Shown here one piece after another: positions 15,593 through 24,143 of a stretch of DNA of 47,954 nucleotides. The stretch's first letter is position 1. Each line of letters opens with the position of its first letter. This DNA is from an uncultured Spirochaetales bacterium (lineage in GTDB: Bacteria; Spirochaetota; Spirochaetia; Sphaerochaetales; Sphaerochaetaceae). Under the pieces are notes generated by a model. It saw only the letters and a program-made list of their open reading frames with translations. It searched no databases and was not told the DNA's origin. A program made the translations under genes and the position numbers. The stretch spans positions 1-47,954 of the forward strand of contig CASFTW010000014.1 in NCBI GenBank assembly GCA_949297785.1, given 5' to 3'.

Positions 15593-15621
15593 AGTATGTA
15601 ATTTTATGCATGCTTGGTCAA
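15593..15621 (-). promoter_or_regulatory. Promoter of binding-protein copy B with ATGCATAAA operator
   Basis: On the minus strand TTGACC (15616-15621) and CATACT (15593-15598) are 17 bp apart, with ATGCATAAAA in the spacer and an ATGCAGAAAA variant upstream of the -35. The segment AATACTTGACC is shared with the copy A promoter. Confidence 0.68.
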
Positions 15622-15669
15622 GTATTTTCTGCATTTTTATTCAAAAATTCAGAAAATCCATGAATAAAA

Positions 15670-16998
15670 TTACGCAACAGGTATGTCCAGCGGCCTGATC
15701 TTCCTCTTATATACATACATGAAGAAGATCACTGCGAATGCAAGGCCGAAAACTTCTGCGACAGTGAAGCTGAGCCATACTCCGCTGATTCCCATCACCT
15801 CTGCAAGGATATATGCACAGGGAAGGAGAACTATCAGCTGCCTTATGATTGAGACCATCATTGATGCGATACCGAATCCGGTTGCCTGGAATGATGAGAT
15901 CAGTATGATTGAGAATGCTGCCGGAATGAAACAGATGCTTATTATTCTCATTGCCGGAATGCCGATGGCCAGCATTTCCTCGCCTGCATTGAAGAATGAA
16001 AGGAGAAGGGAAGGGAAGAACTGGAAGATCAGAGTTCCGATGATCATGATTGTCACGGCAATTACAATACCGTAGCGCATTGAATCCATCATTCTCTTCT
16101 TGCTTCTTGCACCGTAATTGAATGCGAGTATCGGTATGAGTCCGTTGTTGAGACCGAAGATAGGCATGAACACGAATGACTGGAGCTTGTAATAGACACC
16201 GAGGACGCTTACTGCCGTATTTGAGAACTGGATAAGGATTCCGTTGAGTGCCGATACCAGCACCGTGCTGACGCTGTTCATTACGATTGAGGGGGCACCG
16301 ACGACATAGATGTCCTTGATGATCCTCTTGTTCGGTCTCATCTCTCTGAGCTTCAGCTTCACATAATGATTCTTCCTCACATAGAAGATGGCAAGGAACA
16401 TTGATACCCACTGTCCGATCACTGTGGCGATTGCAGCACCGGCGACGCCCATGTCGAATGTGAAGATGAAAACAGGATCAAGGATTATGTTTGTGACTGC
16501 ACCTGATGCCTGGATGATCATCGGATGGAATGAATCTCCGGTCGCCTGAAGTATTCTCTCAATCGCGATGTCAATGAAACATCCGAATGAGAAGCACAGA
16601 CAGATCTGGGCATACTGAGTTGACAGCTCGAGAAGTTCTGCATCCTCAGTGAAGATGCTGAGGAACGGACGTGCGAAAAAAAGACCGATGAATGCGAAAA
16701 TTACAAATGTAATGAATGCCAGAAATACTCCTGTGTTTGCCGCCATGTTTGCAAGGTCTTCCCTTTTTTCGCCGAGTCTTCTTGCAAGAATCGAGTTTAT
16801 ACCGACACCGGTGCCGACTGCGAATGCTATTATCAGGTTCTGCAGCGGAAATGCCAGTGATACTGCTGTGAGTGCCGCTTCGGAGTAGCGGGCTACGAAA
16901 ATAGAGTCTACGACGTTATAAAGTGCCTGAATGAGCATGCTCATCATCATGGGAAGTGACATCTTCATGATGAGACGCGGAATACGCTCGGTTGCCAT
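15670..16998 (-). CDS. MATE-family multidrug/cation exporter
   Basis: A 442-residue protein with about 12 membrane helices in two homologous halves. It opens 'RLIMKMSLPMMMSMLIQALY' then 'NVVDSIFVARYSEAALTAVS', the typical MATE start, and 'ILARRLGE' follows helix 2. It probably exports drugs or metabolites with sodium or proton antiport; the substrate is unknown. I use the ATG at 16998, because the promoter below would start RNA almost at the alternative ATG at 17016. Confidence 0.9.
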   Translation of the reverse strand: MATERIPRLIMKMSLPMMMSMLIQALYNVVDSIFVARYSEAALTAVSLAFPLQNLIIAFAVGTGVGINSILARRLGEKREDLANMAANTGVFLAFITFVIFAFIGLFFARPFLSIFTEDAELLELSTQYAQICLCFSFGCFIDIAIERILQATGDSFHPMIIQASGAVTNIILDPVFIFTFDMGVAGAAIATVIGQWVSMFLAIFYVRKNHYVKLKLREMRPNKRIIKDIYVVGAPSIVMNSVSTVLVSALNGILIQFSNTAVSVLGVYYKLQSFVFMPIFGLNNGLIPILAFNYGARSKKRMMDSMRYGIVIAVTIMIIGTLIFQFFPSLLLSFFNAGEEMLAIGIPAMRIISICFIPAAFSIILISSFQATGFGIASMMVSIIRQLIVLLPCAYILAEVMGISGVWLSFTVAEVFGLAFAVIFFMYVYKRKIRPLDIPVA

Positions 16999-17024
16999 AA
17001 TGTTTTCTTTTTGCATGGATACTT

Positions 17025-17053
17025 TTTTTAAGGCAAAATTTATTTTGTGTCAA
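17025..17053 (-). promoter_or_regulatory. Promoter of the MATE exporter gene
   Basis: On the minus strand TTGACA (17048-17053) and TAAAAA (17025-17030) are 17 bp apart, giving a transcript that starts about 20 nt before the chosen ATG. Confidence 0.6.
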
Positions 17054-17174
17054 GAAAATGAAATAGGGTTTCATAATATGGATCCTGCCCCTGCTGCATG
17101 AGCTCTTGCCTAAGGGGTGAGTTTTCTATAGGATTGCAGTGAAAAAAATTATTAAGAACATATGGAGAATGCCC

Positions 17175-18467
17175 ATGATAGTTTGCAAGTTCGGCGGATC
17201 CTCTGTTGCGGATGACAGTCAGATCAGGAAAGTGAAGGCAATACTGGAGGCTGACAGCAGGCGTACGATCGCTGTTGTAAGTGCTCCCGGCAGACGCAGC
17301 AGTGAAGATGACAAGATTACAGATTTGCTATACGAGTGTAACAGTCTGGCACAGCAGAACAGAAGCTGCCGTCCTGTTTTCGAAAAGATAGCGGACCGCT
17401 ATATTTCCATCGCAAAGGGTCTGAAGCTTGATGAGGGCAGACTCATCCCGGCACTGGACGAGATCAGACAGGGTATCGATGCCGGCAGGGGCACGGACTA
17501 TGCTGCAAGCAGGGGCGAATATCTTTCCGGTCTCATCATTGCCGCATATCTTGGATGGGAGTTTGTTGATCCTGCCGACTACATCGTCATAAATTCCGAC
17601 GGTACGGTCAATCCTATCACATATGAACGTCTTTCTGCCCGTTTCTCTGAAGGCGGACACTATGTTCTTCCCGGTTTTTACGGTTCCACTCCCGAAGGTG
17701 TGATCAAGACCTTCTCCCGCGGCGGCAGCGATATTTCGGGTGCCATCGCATCCCGTGCCGCAAAGGCAGAACTTTATGAGAACTGGACTGATGTCAGCGG
17801 CATTTATGCAGCTGATCCGAGAATTGTGAAAAATGCCAGAGTCATCAGCGAGCTTACATATAAGCAGGTCAGGGAACTGAGTGATGTCGGTGCATCTGTC
17901 TTCCATGAGGAGGCCATTGCTCCCGTTATCGAGGCTCAGATTCCGATAAACATCAGGAATACGAATGAACCAGATGCTCCCGGTACGATGATCAGGGCGG
18001 AAAGCAGCAGCCGCAGTCTTATCGGAATCTCAGGAAAGGGCGGATTCAGCAGAATAAAGATCAGGAAACTCATGATGTTCAAGAAGCCCGGAATGAGACA
18101 TGCGCTGCTGACGATTTTCCATCTTTATGGAGTCCGTCCGAGCTTTTCCCTTTTCGGCATTGACTCAATCGTCTGGTATTTCGAGAGCAGTCAGGCGACG
18201 GACAGTGTCCTTTCTGCTATGTGCGCCCGTCTGAAGAAGGACTTCTCCCTTGATGATATTTCCGTTGAAAGGGATGTTGCTGTTCTCGGCCTTGTAGGTG
18301 TCATGGATGAGAGTACGGCCTTCATTGATGCGGCTGCGGCCTTAAGGGAGGCAGGGATCGCGATCAGGAGTCTTAATTACGGTGCTTCCGATGTCACGAC
18401 TCTGATCGGTGTTGATGACAGGGATTGCAGAAGGGCAGTCGAGGTCATATACAACGCGCTTTTCTGA
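17175..18467 (+). CDS. lysC: Aspartate kinase
   Basis: A 430-residue aspartokinase. It begins 'MIVCKFGGSSVADD' with the ATP-binding KFGGSS block, and has 'SRGEYLSGLIIAAYLG', 'SRGGSDISGAIASRA' and 'WTDVSGIYAADPRIV', all standard. Residues from about 300 on form regulatory ACT-type domains ('VAVLGLVGVMDES'). The enzyme phosphorylates aspartate at the first step to lysine, threonine, methionine and diaminopimelate. I chose the ATG at 17175 because GGAG lies 7 nt upstream; two upstream ATGs give non-family leaders. I see no lysine riboswitch in the 120-bp upstream gap. A terminator follows. Confidence 0.92.
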   Translation: MIVCKFGGSSVADDSQIRKVKAILEADSRRTIAVVSAPGRRSSEDDKITDLLYECNSLAQQNRSCRPVFEKIADRYISIAKGLKLDEGRLIPALDEIRQGIDAGRGTDYAASRGEYLSGLIIAAYLGWEFVDPADYIVINSDGTVNPITYERLSARFSEGGHYVLPGFYGSTPEGVIKTFSRGGSDISGAIASRAAKAELYENWTDVSGIYAADPRIVKNARVISELTYKQVRELSDVGASVFHEEAIAPVIEAQIPINIRNTNEPDAPGTMIRAESSSRSLIGISGKGGFSRIKIRKLMMFKKPGMRHALLTIFHLYGVRPSFSLFGIDSIVWYFESSQATDSVLSAMCARLKKDFSLDDISVERDVAVLGLVGVMDESTAFIDAAAALREAGIAIRSLNYGASDVTTLIGVDDRDCRRAVEVIYNALF

Positions 18468-18493
18468 CAATGTTTTCTTATCTTAAATATATG

Positions 18494-18525
18494 GCTCCAC
18501 ATTTGTGTGGAGCATTTTTTCTTTA
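18494..18525 (+). terminator. Terminator after the aspartokinase gene
   Basis: Perfect 8-bp stem GCTCCACA with TGTGGAGC, four-base loop, then ATTTTTTCTTT. Confidence 0.9.
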
Positions 18526-18538
18526 CTTTTCCGTATGC

Positions 18539-18567
18539 AAAAAAAGAGAGCCGATGCGGCTCTCTTT
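18539..18567 (-). terminator. Terminator after the MsmX/UgpC-type ATPase gene
   Basis: On the minus strand AAAGAGAGCC, five-base loop, GGCTCTCTTT, running into a T-run. It is back to back with the aspartokinase terminator. Confidence 0.88.
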
Positions 18568-18588
18568 CTGTTGTCAGGCTTTTCCTGA

Positions 18589-19683
18589 TCAGCGGATTGC
18601 AAGTTCTGTGTCGATGTCGAAGAACTTTGCCTTTTCCATGTTCGGAATGAGGCTGATCTTGCTTTCAACATCAGGAATGACTGTACCGTCGATCTTGCCG
18701 ATAACCTTTGCTGTGCTTGTTGCAACATAAACGTGGGTTTCAGCACCGAGAGGTTCAACAACTGATACGTGTCCGTCAATTGTCTTGCCTGCCTCAGGAG
18801 TATGAGTGAACTCAACATCCTCAGGACGGATACCGAATGTGACCTGCTTGCCGAGGTATGGTCTGAGGACCTTAGCCTGATCGTCTGTGACATAAAGGGT
18901 GAATGTGCCTTCATCGACAAGGATTCTGCCGCCGGCTTCCTTAACTGTCACTGTAACGAAGTTCATCGGTGGGGAACCAATGAAGCCTGCAACAAACTTG
19001 TTATCAGGATTGTTGTACAGTTCAAGCGGTCCGCCGATCTGCTGGATGACGCCGAGCTTCATGACGACGATCTTGTCAGCCATCGTAAGAGCTTCAACCT
19101 GATCGTGTGTAACGTAGATCATTGTTGCCTTGAGTCTGTGGTGGAGGCCGCTGATCTCGGCTCTCATCTGAACACGGAGCTTTGCATCGAGGTTTGAAAG
19201 AGGCTCGTCGAAAAGGAAGACCTTCGGCTGTCTGACGATTGCACGTCCTACAGCAACACGCTGTCTCTGACCGCCGGAGAGAGCCTTCGGCTTTCTCTCA
19301 AGAAGCTGTTCGATGTCGAGGATCTTTGCTGCTTCTCTTACACGCTTGTCGATTTCTGCCTTGTCGAACTTTCTGATCTTGAGTCCGAATGCCATGTTGT
19401 CATAAACAGTCATGTGCGGATAAAGAGCATAGTTCTGGAATACCATTGCGATATCCCTGTCTTTGGGCGGAACATCGTTGACGACCTTGCCGTCAATGGT
19501 AAGAGTACCGGATGAAATATCTTCAAGACCAGCAATCATTCTGAGTGTGGTTGACTTACCGCAGCCAGAAGGACCTACGAGAACGACGAATTCTCTGTCT
19601 TCAATGTCGATGTTTACATTGTCAACTGCCTTTACGCCGCCGTCGTAAATCTTGCAAATGTTTTCAAGTTTTACTGTTGCCAT
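18589..19683 (-). CDS. Carbohydrate ABC transporter ATPase, MsmX/UgpC/MalK type
   Basis: A 364-residue importer ATPase with the full set of motifs: '[18 protein letters not shown]', '[20 protein letters not shown]', '[15 protein letters not shown]', '[14 protein letters not shown]' and 'VTHDQVEA'. The C-terminal third is the OB-fold (TOBE) regulatory domain, with '[11 protein letters not shown]'. No sugar permease or binding protein is within the window, so it is likely a shared ATPase serving several sugar importers, as MsmX does in Bacillus. AAGGAG is present but 13 nt from the ATG, longer than usual. It is divergent from a TetR regulator. Confidence 0.93.
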   Translation of the reverse strand: MATVKLENICKIYDGGVKAVDNVNIDIEDREFVVLVGPSGCGKSTTLRMIAGLEDISSGTLTIDGKVVNDVPPKDRDIAMVFQNYALYPHMTVYDNMAFGLKIRKFDKAEIDKRVREAAKILDIEQLLERKPKALSGGQRQRVAVGRAIVRQPKVFLFDEPLSNLDAKLRVQMRAEISGLHHRLKATMIYVTHDQVEALTMADKIVVMKLGVIQQIGGPLELYNNPDNKFVAGFIGSPPMNFVTVTVKEAGGRILVDEGTFTLYVTDDQAKVLRPYLGKQVTFGIRPEDVEFTHTPEAGKTIDGHVSVVEPLGAETHVYVATSTAKVIGKIDGTVIPDVESKISLIPNMEKAKFFDIDTELAIR

Positions 19684-19808
19684 TTGTAGTTGTTTACTCC
19701 TTTTTGAAACTTATGGCTCAAGTATGATGCAGGAAAAAGGAAAAATAAAGGAAAATTTTTGAAATATTGTTCTGATTTTACTTGAAAACAGGGGAAAAAC
19801 CGTGTTTT

Positions 19809-19832
19809 ACTGACTATATAAATAAATTCAGT
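19809..19832. promoter_or_regulatory. Candidate TetR-type operator
   Basis: ACTGA (19809-19813) and TCAGT (19828-19832) form an inverted repeat around an A+T-rich centre, with flanking TTTT and AAAA. It lies 15 bp before the TetR-family start, where an autoregulatory site would be expected. Short arms make it tentative. Confidence 0.3.
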
Positions 19833-19847
19833 CAAAAAGAGGTGCAT

Positions 19848-20435
19848 ATGCCGAAAAAATACAGTGAAGTGGAGAAGGCGAACATAAAACGGGATCTCCG
19901 CCTTCATGCAGAGCGCAGCCTGTTTCACAAAGGGGTGAAGGGCACGAGTGTTGACGAGCTTGTGAAACTTGCCATGATTCCGAAGGGAACATTCTATCTT
20001 TTCTATGAGACGAAGGAGGCTCTTTTCTTTGATGTGCTCGTGTCTTTCAGACATCAGATGCAGGATGAGATGATGGCAATGCTGCAGGAGCTGGACGAGA
20101 ATCATATCGTGACAAGCCTGACCACAGTATTTGCCTATCTGATCGAGAATATGTACAGAAGAGGAATATTCCGCCTGCTCAATGAAGAGGAAATGCATAT
20201 GATCTCGCGCAAGAATGAGGAAGACATATACATGAGGGAAAGAAAAGAACTGCTTTCCTTCTTCCGTGAGCTTTTCAATCTGTTTGCAATCGACGACAAG
20301 GATGATATCGATGCATTTTTCAATTCATTTCTCATTATTGTCTATTCAATGAACTATGCGGACAGAATGAAAAAGCCCCTGGATGCATGGCGCATGCTTC
20401 TCAGGGGCCTCATACTGCAACTTGTCGGGGAATAA
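19848..20435 (+). CDS. TetR-family transcriptional regulator
   Basis: A 195-residue regulator. The N-terminal helix-turn-helix is seen in 'AERSLFHKGVKGTSVDELVK' followed by 'AMIPKGTFYLFYETKEALFF', the usual TetR recognition region. The C-terminal ligand domain has no recognisable class. AGAGG is 5 nt before the ATG at 19848; the longer reading from 19782 lacks a ribosome site. It is divergent from the MsmX-type ATPase, which may be its target, and its stop is only 2 bp from the end of the convergent CorC-like gene. Confidence 0.88.
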   Translation: MPKKYSEVEKANIKRDLRLHAERSLFHKGVKGTSVDELVKLAMIPKGTFYLFYETKEALFFDVLVSFRHQMQDEMMAMLQELDENHIVTSLTTVFAYLIENMYRRGIFRLLNEEEMHMISRKNEEDIYMRERKELLSFFRELFNLFAIDDKDDIDAFFNSFLIIVYSMNYADRMKKPLDAWRMLLRGLILQLVGE

Positions 20436-20437
20436 GC

Positions 20438-21787
20438 TTATTCTTTCTTATCCTCTTCTGCCTTTTCCTCCGCTTCGGGAACTATCTTCTCGATGACGGC
20501 CTGCGTGATTCTCTTATCCTCGACATGGGTGACCGTTATGCGCAGGTTGTTCACTTCAACAGTGAAGGTCTGTCCGTCTTCCGGTATTTCATGCAGGCAT
20601 GAGAATACCATTCCGCCGACCGTATCGTAATCCCTGTCTTCCGGAATCCTCACGTCAAGCTCATCCTCAAGATCCTCGATTGTCAGTGTTCCCGAAACTT
20701 TCCAGCGGTTGTCGCCGAGCTTCTCGATTTCCGGTGCCTCCGCTTCATCGAATTCGTCATAGATGTTGCCGACGATTTCCTCAAGAAGATCCTCGAGGGT
20801 GATGATGCCTCTTGTCTCTCCGTACTCATCGATGACTATTGCGATATGGACCTTCTTCTTCTGCATGTCCGAGAACAGCTGGTCAGCCTTGATCGTCTCA
20901 GGAACGAAATATGCACTGCGCAGCATCTCGCGTACTGTTTTCTTTTTGCCTTCGTTGATGTTGAGAAGGAAGTCCCTTGCATTGAGAATTCCGATTATGT
21001 TGTTTATATCCTCTTCATATACAGGGTAGCGGGAGTTGCCGCTTTCCTTGATTGTTGCAAGGATTGTCTCGTCATCGTCATCCACGCTGAAGTAGTTCAC
21101 ATCCCCGATGCGTGTCATGATCTCGGAGACATTGATGTCATTGAATTCGAAGATGTTCTGGATCATTTCCTTCTCATCTTCCTCAATGGTTCCGCTGTCG
21201 CCGCCGGACTCGACCATCATTCTTATCTCCGCTTCAGATACCGCGTCATCCTCGCTTGAGGTCTTCAGGTGAAGAAGTTTCAGGATCAGGTTCGTAGAGC
21301 CTGACGTGATCCAGATGACAGGCTTGAATATCGTGGAGATCGCCTGAAGCAGCTTGAGGAATATTTTGGCCATCTCATAGCTTTTCTGCTGTGCGACGCG
21401 CTTGGGGACAAGCTCTCCGAAGATTATGGTCACGACTGTGAGTATTATGGTTATGAATACAACGGAAATGCTGTTGAGCGTCGAATACGGAATGCTGTCA
21501 ACACCCAGTGAGATGATCCAGTCTGTCAGCGGTTCCGAGAGGCTGTCCGCAGCGAATGCGGAACCGAGGAATCCTGAGAGGGTGATCGCAATCTGTATTG
21601 CGGAAAGGAACCCTGCGGGGTTTTCAAGCATTTTGAGAAGTTTTATTGCAGTCCTGTCTCCCTCTTCTTCCAGCATTTTCAGTTTTGTCGAGCTGAGAGA
21701 GACCATGGCCATTTCCAGGCCGGCGAATATTGCGTTTACCAATATGAAAAACGCCTGTATTAACAATTGTCTTGGTACTGATATCAT
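20438..21787 (-). CDS. CorC/HlyC-family membrane protein with CBS domains
   Basis: A 449-residue protein with the standard layout: a CNNM (DUF21) membrane region of about four helices (residues 1-180, ending near 'VVTIIFGELVPKRVAQQ'), a pair of CBS domains (about 215-340, with 'VSEIMTRIGDVNYFSV' and 'HIAIVIDEYGETRGIITLED'), and a C-terminal CorC_HlyC domain. The tail is highly acidic. Relatives are linked to magnesium or cobalt efflux; the 'hemolysin' name is historical. AGGAG lies 8 nt before the ATG. Confidence 0.9.
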   Translation of the reverse strand: MISVPRQLLIQAFFILVNAIFAGLEMAMVSLSSTKLKMLEEEGDRTAIKLLKMLENPAGFLSAIQIAITLSGFLGSAFAADSLSEPLTDWIISLGVDSIPYSTLNSISVVFITIILTVVTIIFGELVPKRVAQQKSYEMAKIFLKLLQAISTIFKPVIWITSGSTNLILKLLHLKTSSEDDAVSEAEIRMMVESGGDSGTIEEDEKEMIQNIFEFNDINVSEIMTRIGDVNYFSVDDDDETILATIKESGNSRYPVYEEDINNIIGILNARDFLLNINEGKKKTVREMLRSAYFVPETIKADQLFSDMQKKKVHIAIVIDEYGETRGIITLEDLLEEIVGNIYDEFDEAEAPEIEKLGDNRWKVSGTLTIEDLEDELDVRIPEDRDYDTVGGMVFSCLHEIPEDGQTFTVEVNNLRITVTHVEDKRITQAVIEKIVPEAEEKAEEDKKE

Positions 21788-22136
21788 TTATTATGCTCCT
21801 TTATCTGGTGATTATCTGAAATGAAAAGGCGGTTTCGCCTCAGAGGAGCATCTTTTTATGAATTAGATAGAAAAAAACTGATGGGCAACTACTGTAAGGG
21901 TCATTGCCAGGGCCTTCGTCCACTTGGTTTATCTGAACCTCCTTGGAAAATATATGTAGTAATATTATTAAGTCTTTGCCAGTGTCGTCAAGGCGGCACA
22001 ATTGTCACTTTGAGAACAGTTTTTGCATACCAGATTGTCTCAAGGGCGTAAAAACAGCGCTTTTATGACATTTCTTTCTTGTTTCCTGTTTCAACCATGT
22101 TATAATTTGTCCAAACAGAAATTGGAGGTACGTTAT
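21788..22136. other. 349-bp intergenic region with possible stem-loops
   Basis: This gap separates the divergent CorC-like and RecA/KaiC-like genes. It holds a ribosome site for the former and a promoter and leader for the latter. Between about 21880 and 21950 several short stem-loops can be drawn on the plus strand: GGCAA with TTGCC, CCA with TGG around CTTCGTC, and GGTT with AACC. No known riboswitch, SRP RNA or 6S signature is recognised, and the short reading frames across it lack ribosome sites. Confidence 0.4.
22079..22106 (+). promoter_or_regulatory. Promoter of the RecA/KaiC-like gene
   Basis: TTGTTT (22079-22084) and a perfect TATAAT (22101-22106) are 16 bp apart, about 30 bp before the start codon. 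Confidence 0.65.
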
Positions 22137-22844
22137 ATGGATATCCAAGAATTAAACAAAATCAGCCCGCTGCGCGTCTTTGATGATGCTATCAACGGTG
22201 GTCTTGGCAAGGGTAATCTCGGTGTTATCGTTTCAAGACACGGTGTGGGCAAGACTGCATGTCTGGTTCACCTGGCAACCGACAAGCTCCTCAGAGGCGA
22301 AAACGTGATTCATGTCTCGTTCTCAGGTAATGTTGAACATGTCATGAACTGGTACAAGGAAGTATTCAAGGAGATTGCAGAAGTCCAGTCTCTTGATGAT
22401 GCTCATAATGTCTATGCAAGCATTCTTGCAAACAGAGTTGTCATGAACTTCTCTCAGACACAGATTTCGATAGAGAAGGTTCTCGCTTCACTCAAGTCCC
22501 TCATCGAGCAGGGCAGCTTCGCAGCAGATGCGATTCTCTTTGACGGTTACAAGCTCACCGTTGCCGATGAAGAGGATATCGTAAAGATCCGTGAATTCGC
22601 AAAGGAAATGAATCTTGAAGTCTGGTTCAGTGTATCTCCAGTAAATCCCGATGTCGTATATGACGAATACGGCGTTCCAAATACACTTGCAAAGTACTAC
22701 AGCTATATTGATGTGCTGGTAGGTCTCCGCTATCAGGAAGCGATAGACAAGGTCGTCATGACCGTGGTCAGGGCACACGGCAAGGAAGTTCCAAAGCCGA
22801 TGCAGGTAAAGCTGGATCCCAAGACCATGCTTATAAGTCACTGA
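22137..22844 (+). CDS. RecA/KaiC-like P-loop protein, function unknown
   Basis: A 235-residue cytoplasmic protein with a RecA-type nucleotide-binding fold. The Walker A motif is 'SRHGVGKT' in 'LGVIVSRHGVGKTACLVHLA'. A hydrophobic strand ending 'DAILFDGYKLT' occupies the Walker B position. It has no recognisable DNA-binding or hexamer-linker domain and is about the size of a single KaiC or RadA core. GGAGG is 8 nt before the ATG, and the longer reading from 22023 would start inside the promoter. It stands alone with its own promoter. I cannot name it; it looks like a lineage-conserved protein. Confidence 0.75.
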   Translation: MDIQELNKISPLRVFDDAINGGLGKGNLGVIVSRHGVGKTACLVHLATDKLLRGENVIHVSFSGNVEHVMNWYKEVFKEIAEVQSLDDAHNVYASILANRVVMNFSQTQISIEKVLASLKSLIEQGSFAADAILFDGYKLTVADEEDIVKIREFAKEMNLEVWFSVSPVNPDVVYDEYGVPNTLAKYYSYIDVLVGLRYQEAIDKVVMTVVRAHGKEVPKPMQVKLDPKTMLISH

Positions 22845-22852
22845 CGTATGAG

Positions 22853-22880
22853 AACGGCACCGTGAAGGTGCCGTTGTTCA
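22853..22880 (+). terminator. Hairpin between the convergent RecA/KaiC-like and ispF genes
   Basis: Perfect 9-bp stem AACGGCACC with GGTGCCGTT, five-base loop GTGAA. The flanks are not T-rich on either strand, so termination would be weak, but the position between convergent stops fits. Confidence 0.55.
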
Positions 22881-23339
22881 TTCTATGAGAATTGTCACCG
22901 CTGCGGCGACCGCATCACCGCTTCCCAGTTCTCCCAGACAGCCTTCGGCAGTTTTCGCCTTGAGTGAGACTGCTTTCACATCAAGATCAAGAAGGGCAGC
23001 CAGGCTTGCCCTCACTTCATCAACATGAGGACGGAGTTTCGGTCTTTCCAGAATGACCGTCGCGTCGATGTTTATTATTTCCGCCTTCGTATCATCAAGT
23101 ACTGCTTTCAGCAGCATCCTGCTGTCGGCATCCTTCCACTTGTCATCTTCGGGAGGGAAGTGGGAGCCGATGTCCCCGTCTGCACAGCTGCCCAGTATCG
23201 CATCAATGAGCGCATGAAGCAGAACATCCCCGTCAGAGTGGGCTTCTTCTCCCTTTTCTGACGGAATGATCACTCCGCCGAGGTAAAACGGACGTCCTTC
23301 AACCATGCGGTGAAGATCATAACCTGTGCCGACTCTCAT
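22878..23339 (-). CDS. ispF: 2-C-methyl-D-erythritol 2,4-cyclodiphosphate synthase
   Basis: A 153-residue protein of normal length. 'GTGYDLHRM' supplies the zinc ligands Asp8 and His10, and 'HSDGDVLLHALIDAILG' the third ligand and active-site loop. 'SLKAKTAEGCLGELGSGDAV' is the substrate-binding end. It forms the cyclic diphosphate in the MEP isoprenoid pathway. Its ATG overlaps the ispD stop by four bases. It is the last gene of a carD-ispD-ispF operon. Confidence 0.96.
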   Translation of the reverse strand: MRVGTGYDLHRMVEGRPFYLGGVIIPSEKGEEAHSDGDVLLHALIDAILGSCADGDIGSHFPPEDDKWKDADSRMLLKAVLDDTKAEIINIDATVILERPKLRPHVDEVRASLAALLDLDVKAVSLKAKTAEGCLGELGSGDAVAAAVTILIE

Positions 23340-24142
23340 TGCCTGTCCTCCATGCCGTTGAGAAAACGGCGGAACATTTGTGAGTGTTCTCTCTCTTTCC
23401 TGCCTTCACGCCGCTCCTCAATATAAGTCAGTATCTGTTCTCTGGCATCCGGAATATCCTGTTCGAATGTGATCTTGACATTCCTTTCATCCCCCGGGAC
23501 TATGGTGCATTCTCCTCCGGCTTTTATGTAAAGCTCGGCATCATCGCTTGCGCTGTTGTCTTTTCCTGCAAGTCTGTGGGCTTCGAGAATGCGTGTGAAA
23601 GGAAAGATCTGTGGTGTCTGCACCCTGACAAGACCTCTGCGGTCGACAATTTCCACAATGTGCCCGTTCCTGTCGATTCTCCTTATCGAGTCCGTGACGG
23701 CAAGACCCGGCAGGGCCGCGTCCTGTGTTGCCGCGACGGCAAGTGTCGAGAGTATGAGTTCCTGTGTTATATACGGCCTTGCCCCGTCGTGAATTGCCAC
23801 GTAATCGAAACTGACTGGGAGGGAGGCAAGCTTTTCAAGAGCAAGATGCACTGACTCCTGTCTTGTCTCTCCTCCTTTGACGAACACAAGTGGAATTGCC
23901 GATATGTCGGCAAGATCCTCAAGAGCGATTATTGTCTCGTCCTCGCAGCCTTCCCTGTAAGTCACTGCGACTGCTGCAAGACCCGGAGTCTGGTAGAAGG
24001 GCAGGGCCGCCCTGTACAGCACACTGTGCCCGTCAATCTTCAGGAATTCCTTTTTCACGCTTTCGCCTTCGGCAAATGATGATGAGAAACGCAGGGAGGA
24101 GCCTGCTGCTGTAAGCACAAGTGAAAACGGCGGAATATGCAT
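23336..24142 (-). CDS. ispD: 2-C-methyl-D-erythritol 4-phosphate cytidylyltransferase
   Basis: A 268-residue cytidylyltransferase of the MEP pathway. The N-terminal nucleotide-binding loop reads 'VLTAAGSSLRF' followed by 'KKEFLKIDG'; 'YVAIHDGARPYI' and 'RRGLVRVQTPQIF' are the conserved catalytic blocks. It is about 35 residues longer than usual, with a charged C-terminal extension after 'REQILTYIEE'. It converts MEP to CDP-ME. It lies one base after carD and overlaps ispF. Confidence 0.95.
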   Translation of the reverse strand: MHIPPFSLVLTAAGSSLRFSSSFAEGESVKKEFLKIDGHSVLYRAALPFYQTPGLAAVAVTYREGCEDETIIALEDLADISAIPLVFVKGGETRQESVHLALEKLASLPVSFDYVAIHDGARPYITQELILSTLAVAATQDAALPGLAVTDSIRRIDRNGHIVEIVDRRGLVRVQTPQIFPFTRILEAHRLAGKDNSASDDAELYIKAGGECTIVPGDERNVKITFEQDIPDAREQILTYIEERREGRKEREHSQMFRRFLNGMEDRQ

Positions 24143-24143
24143 T

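Noticed and set aside
15707-16411. 234-codon minus-strand frame overlapping the MATE gene in another frame
   Set aside because: It is rich in His, Arg and Gln as expected from a shifted frame of a membrane protein, with no known motif.
17054-17174. Possible lysine riboswitch or sigma-54 promoter before the aspartokinase gene
   Set aside because: The gap is short and lacks the conserved riboswitch junctions; the nearest GG and GC pairs do not have the exact -24/-12 spacing.
21821-22051. 76-codon frame in the 349-bp gap
   Set aside because: No ribosome site, low-complexity start made of a hairpin, and no recognisable protein features.
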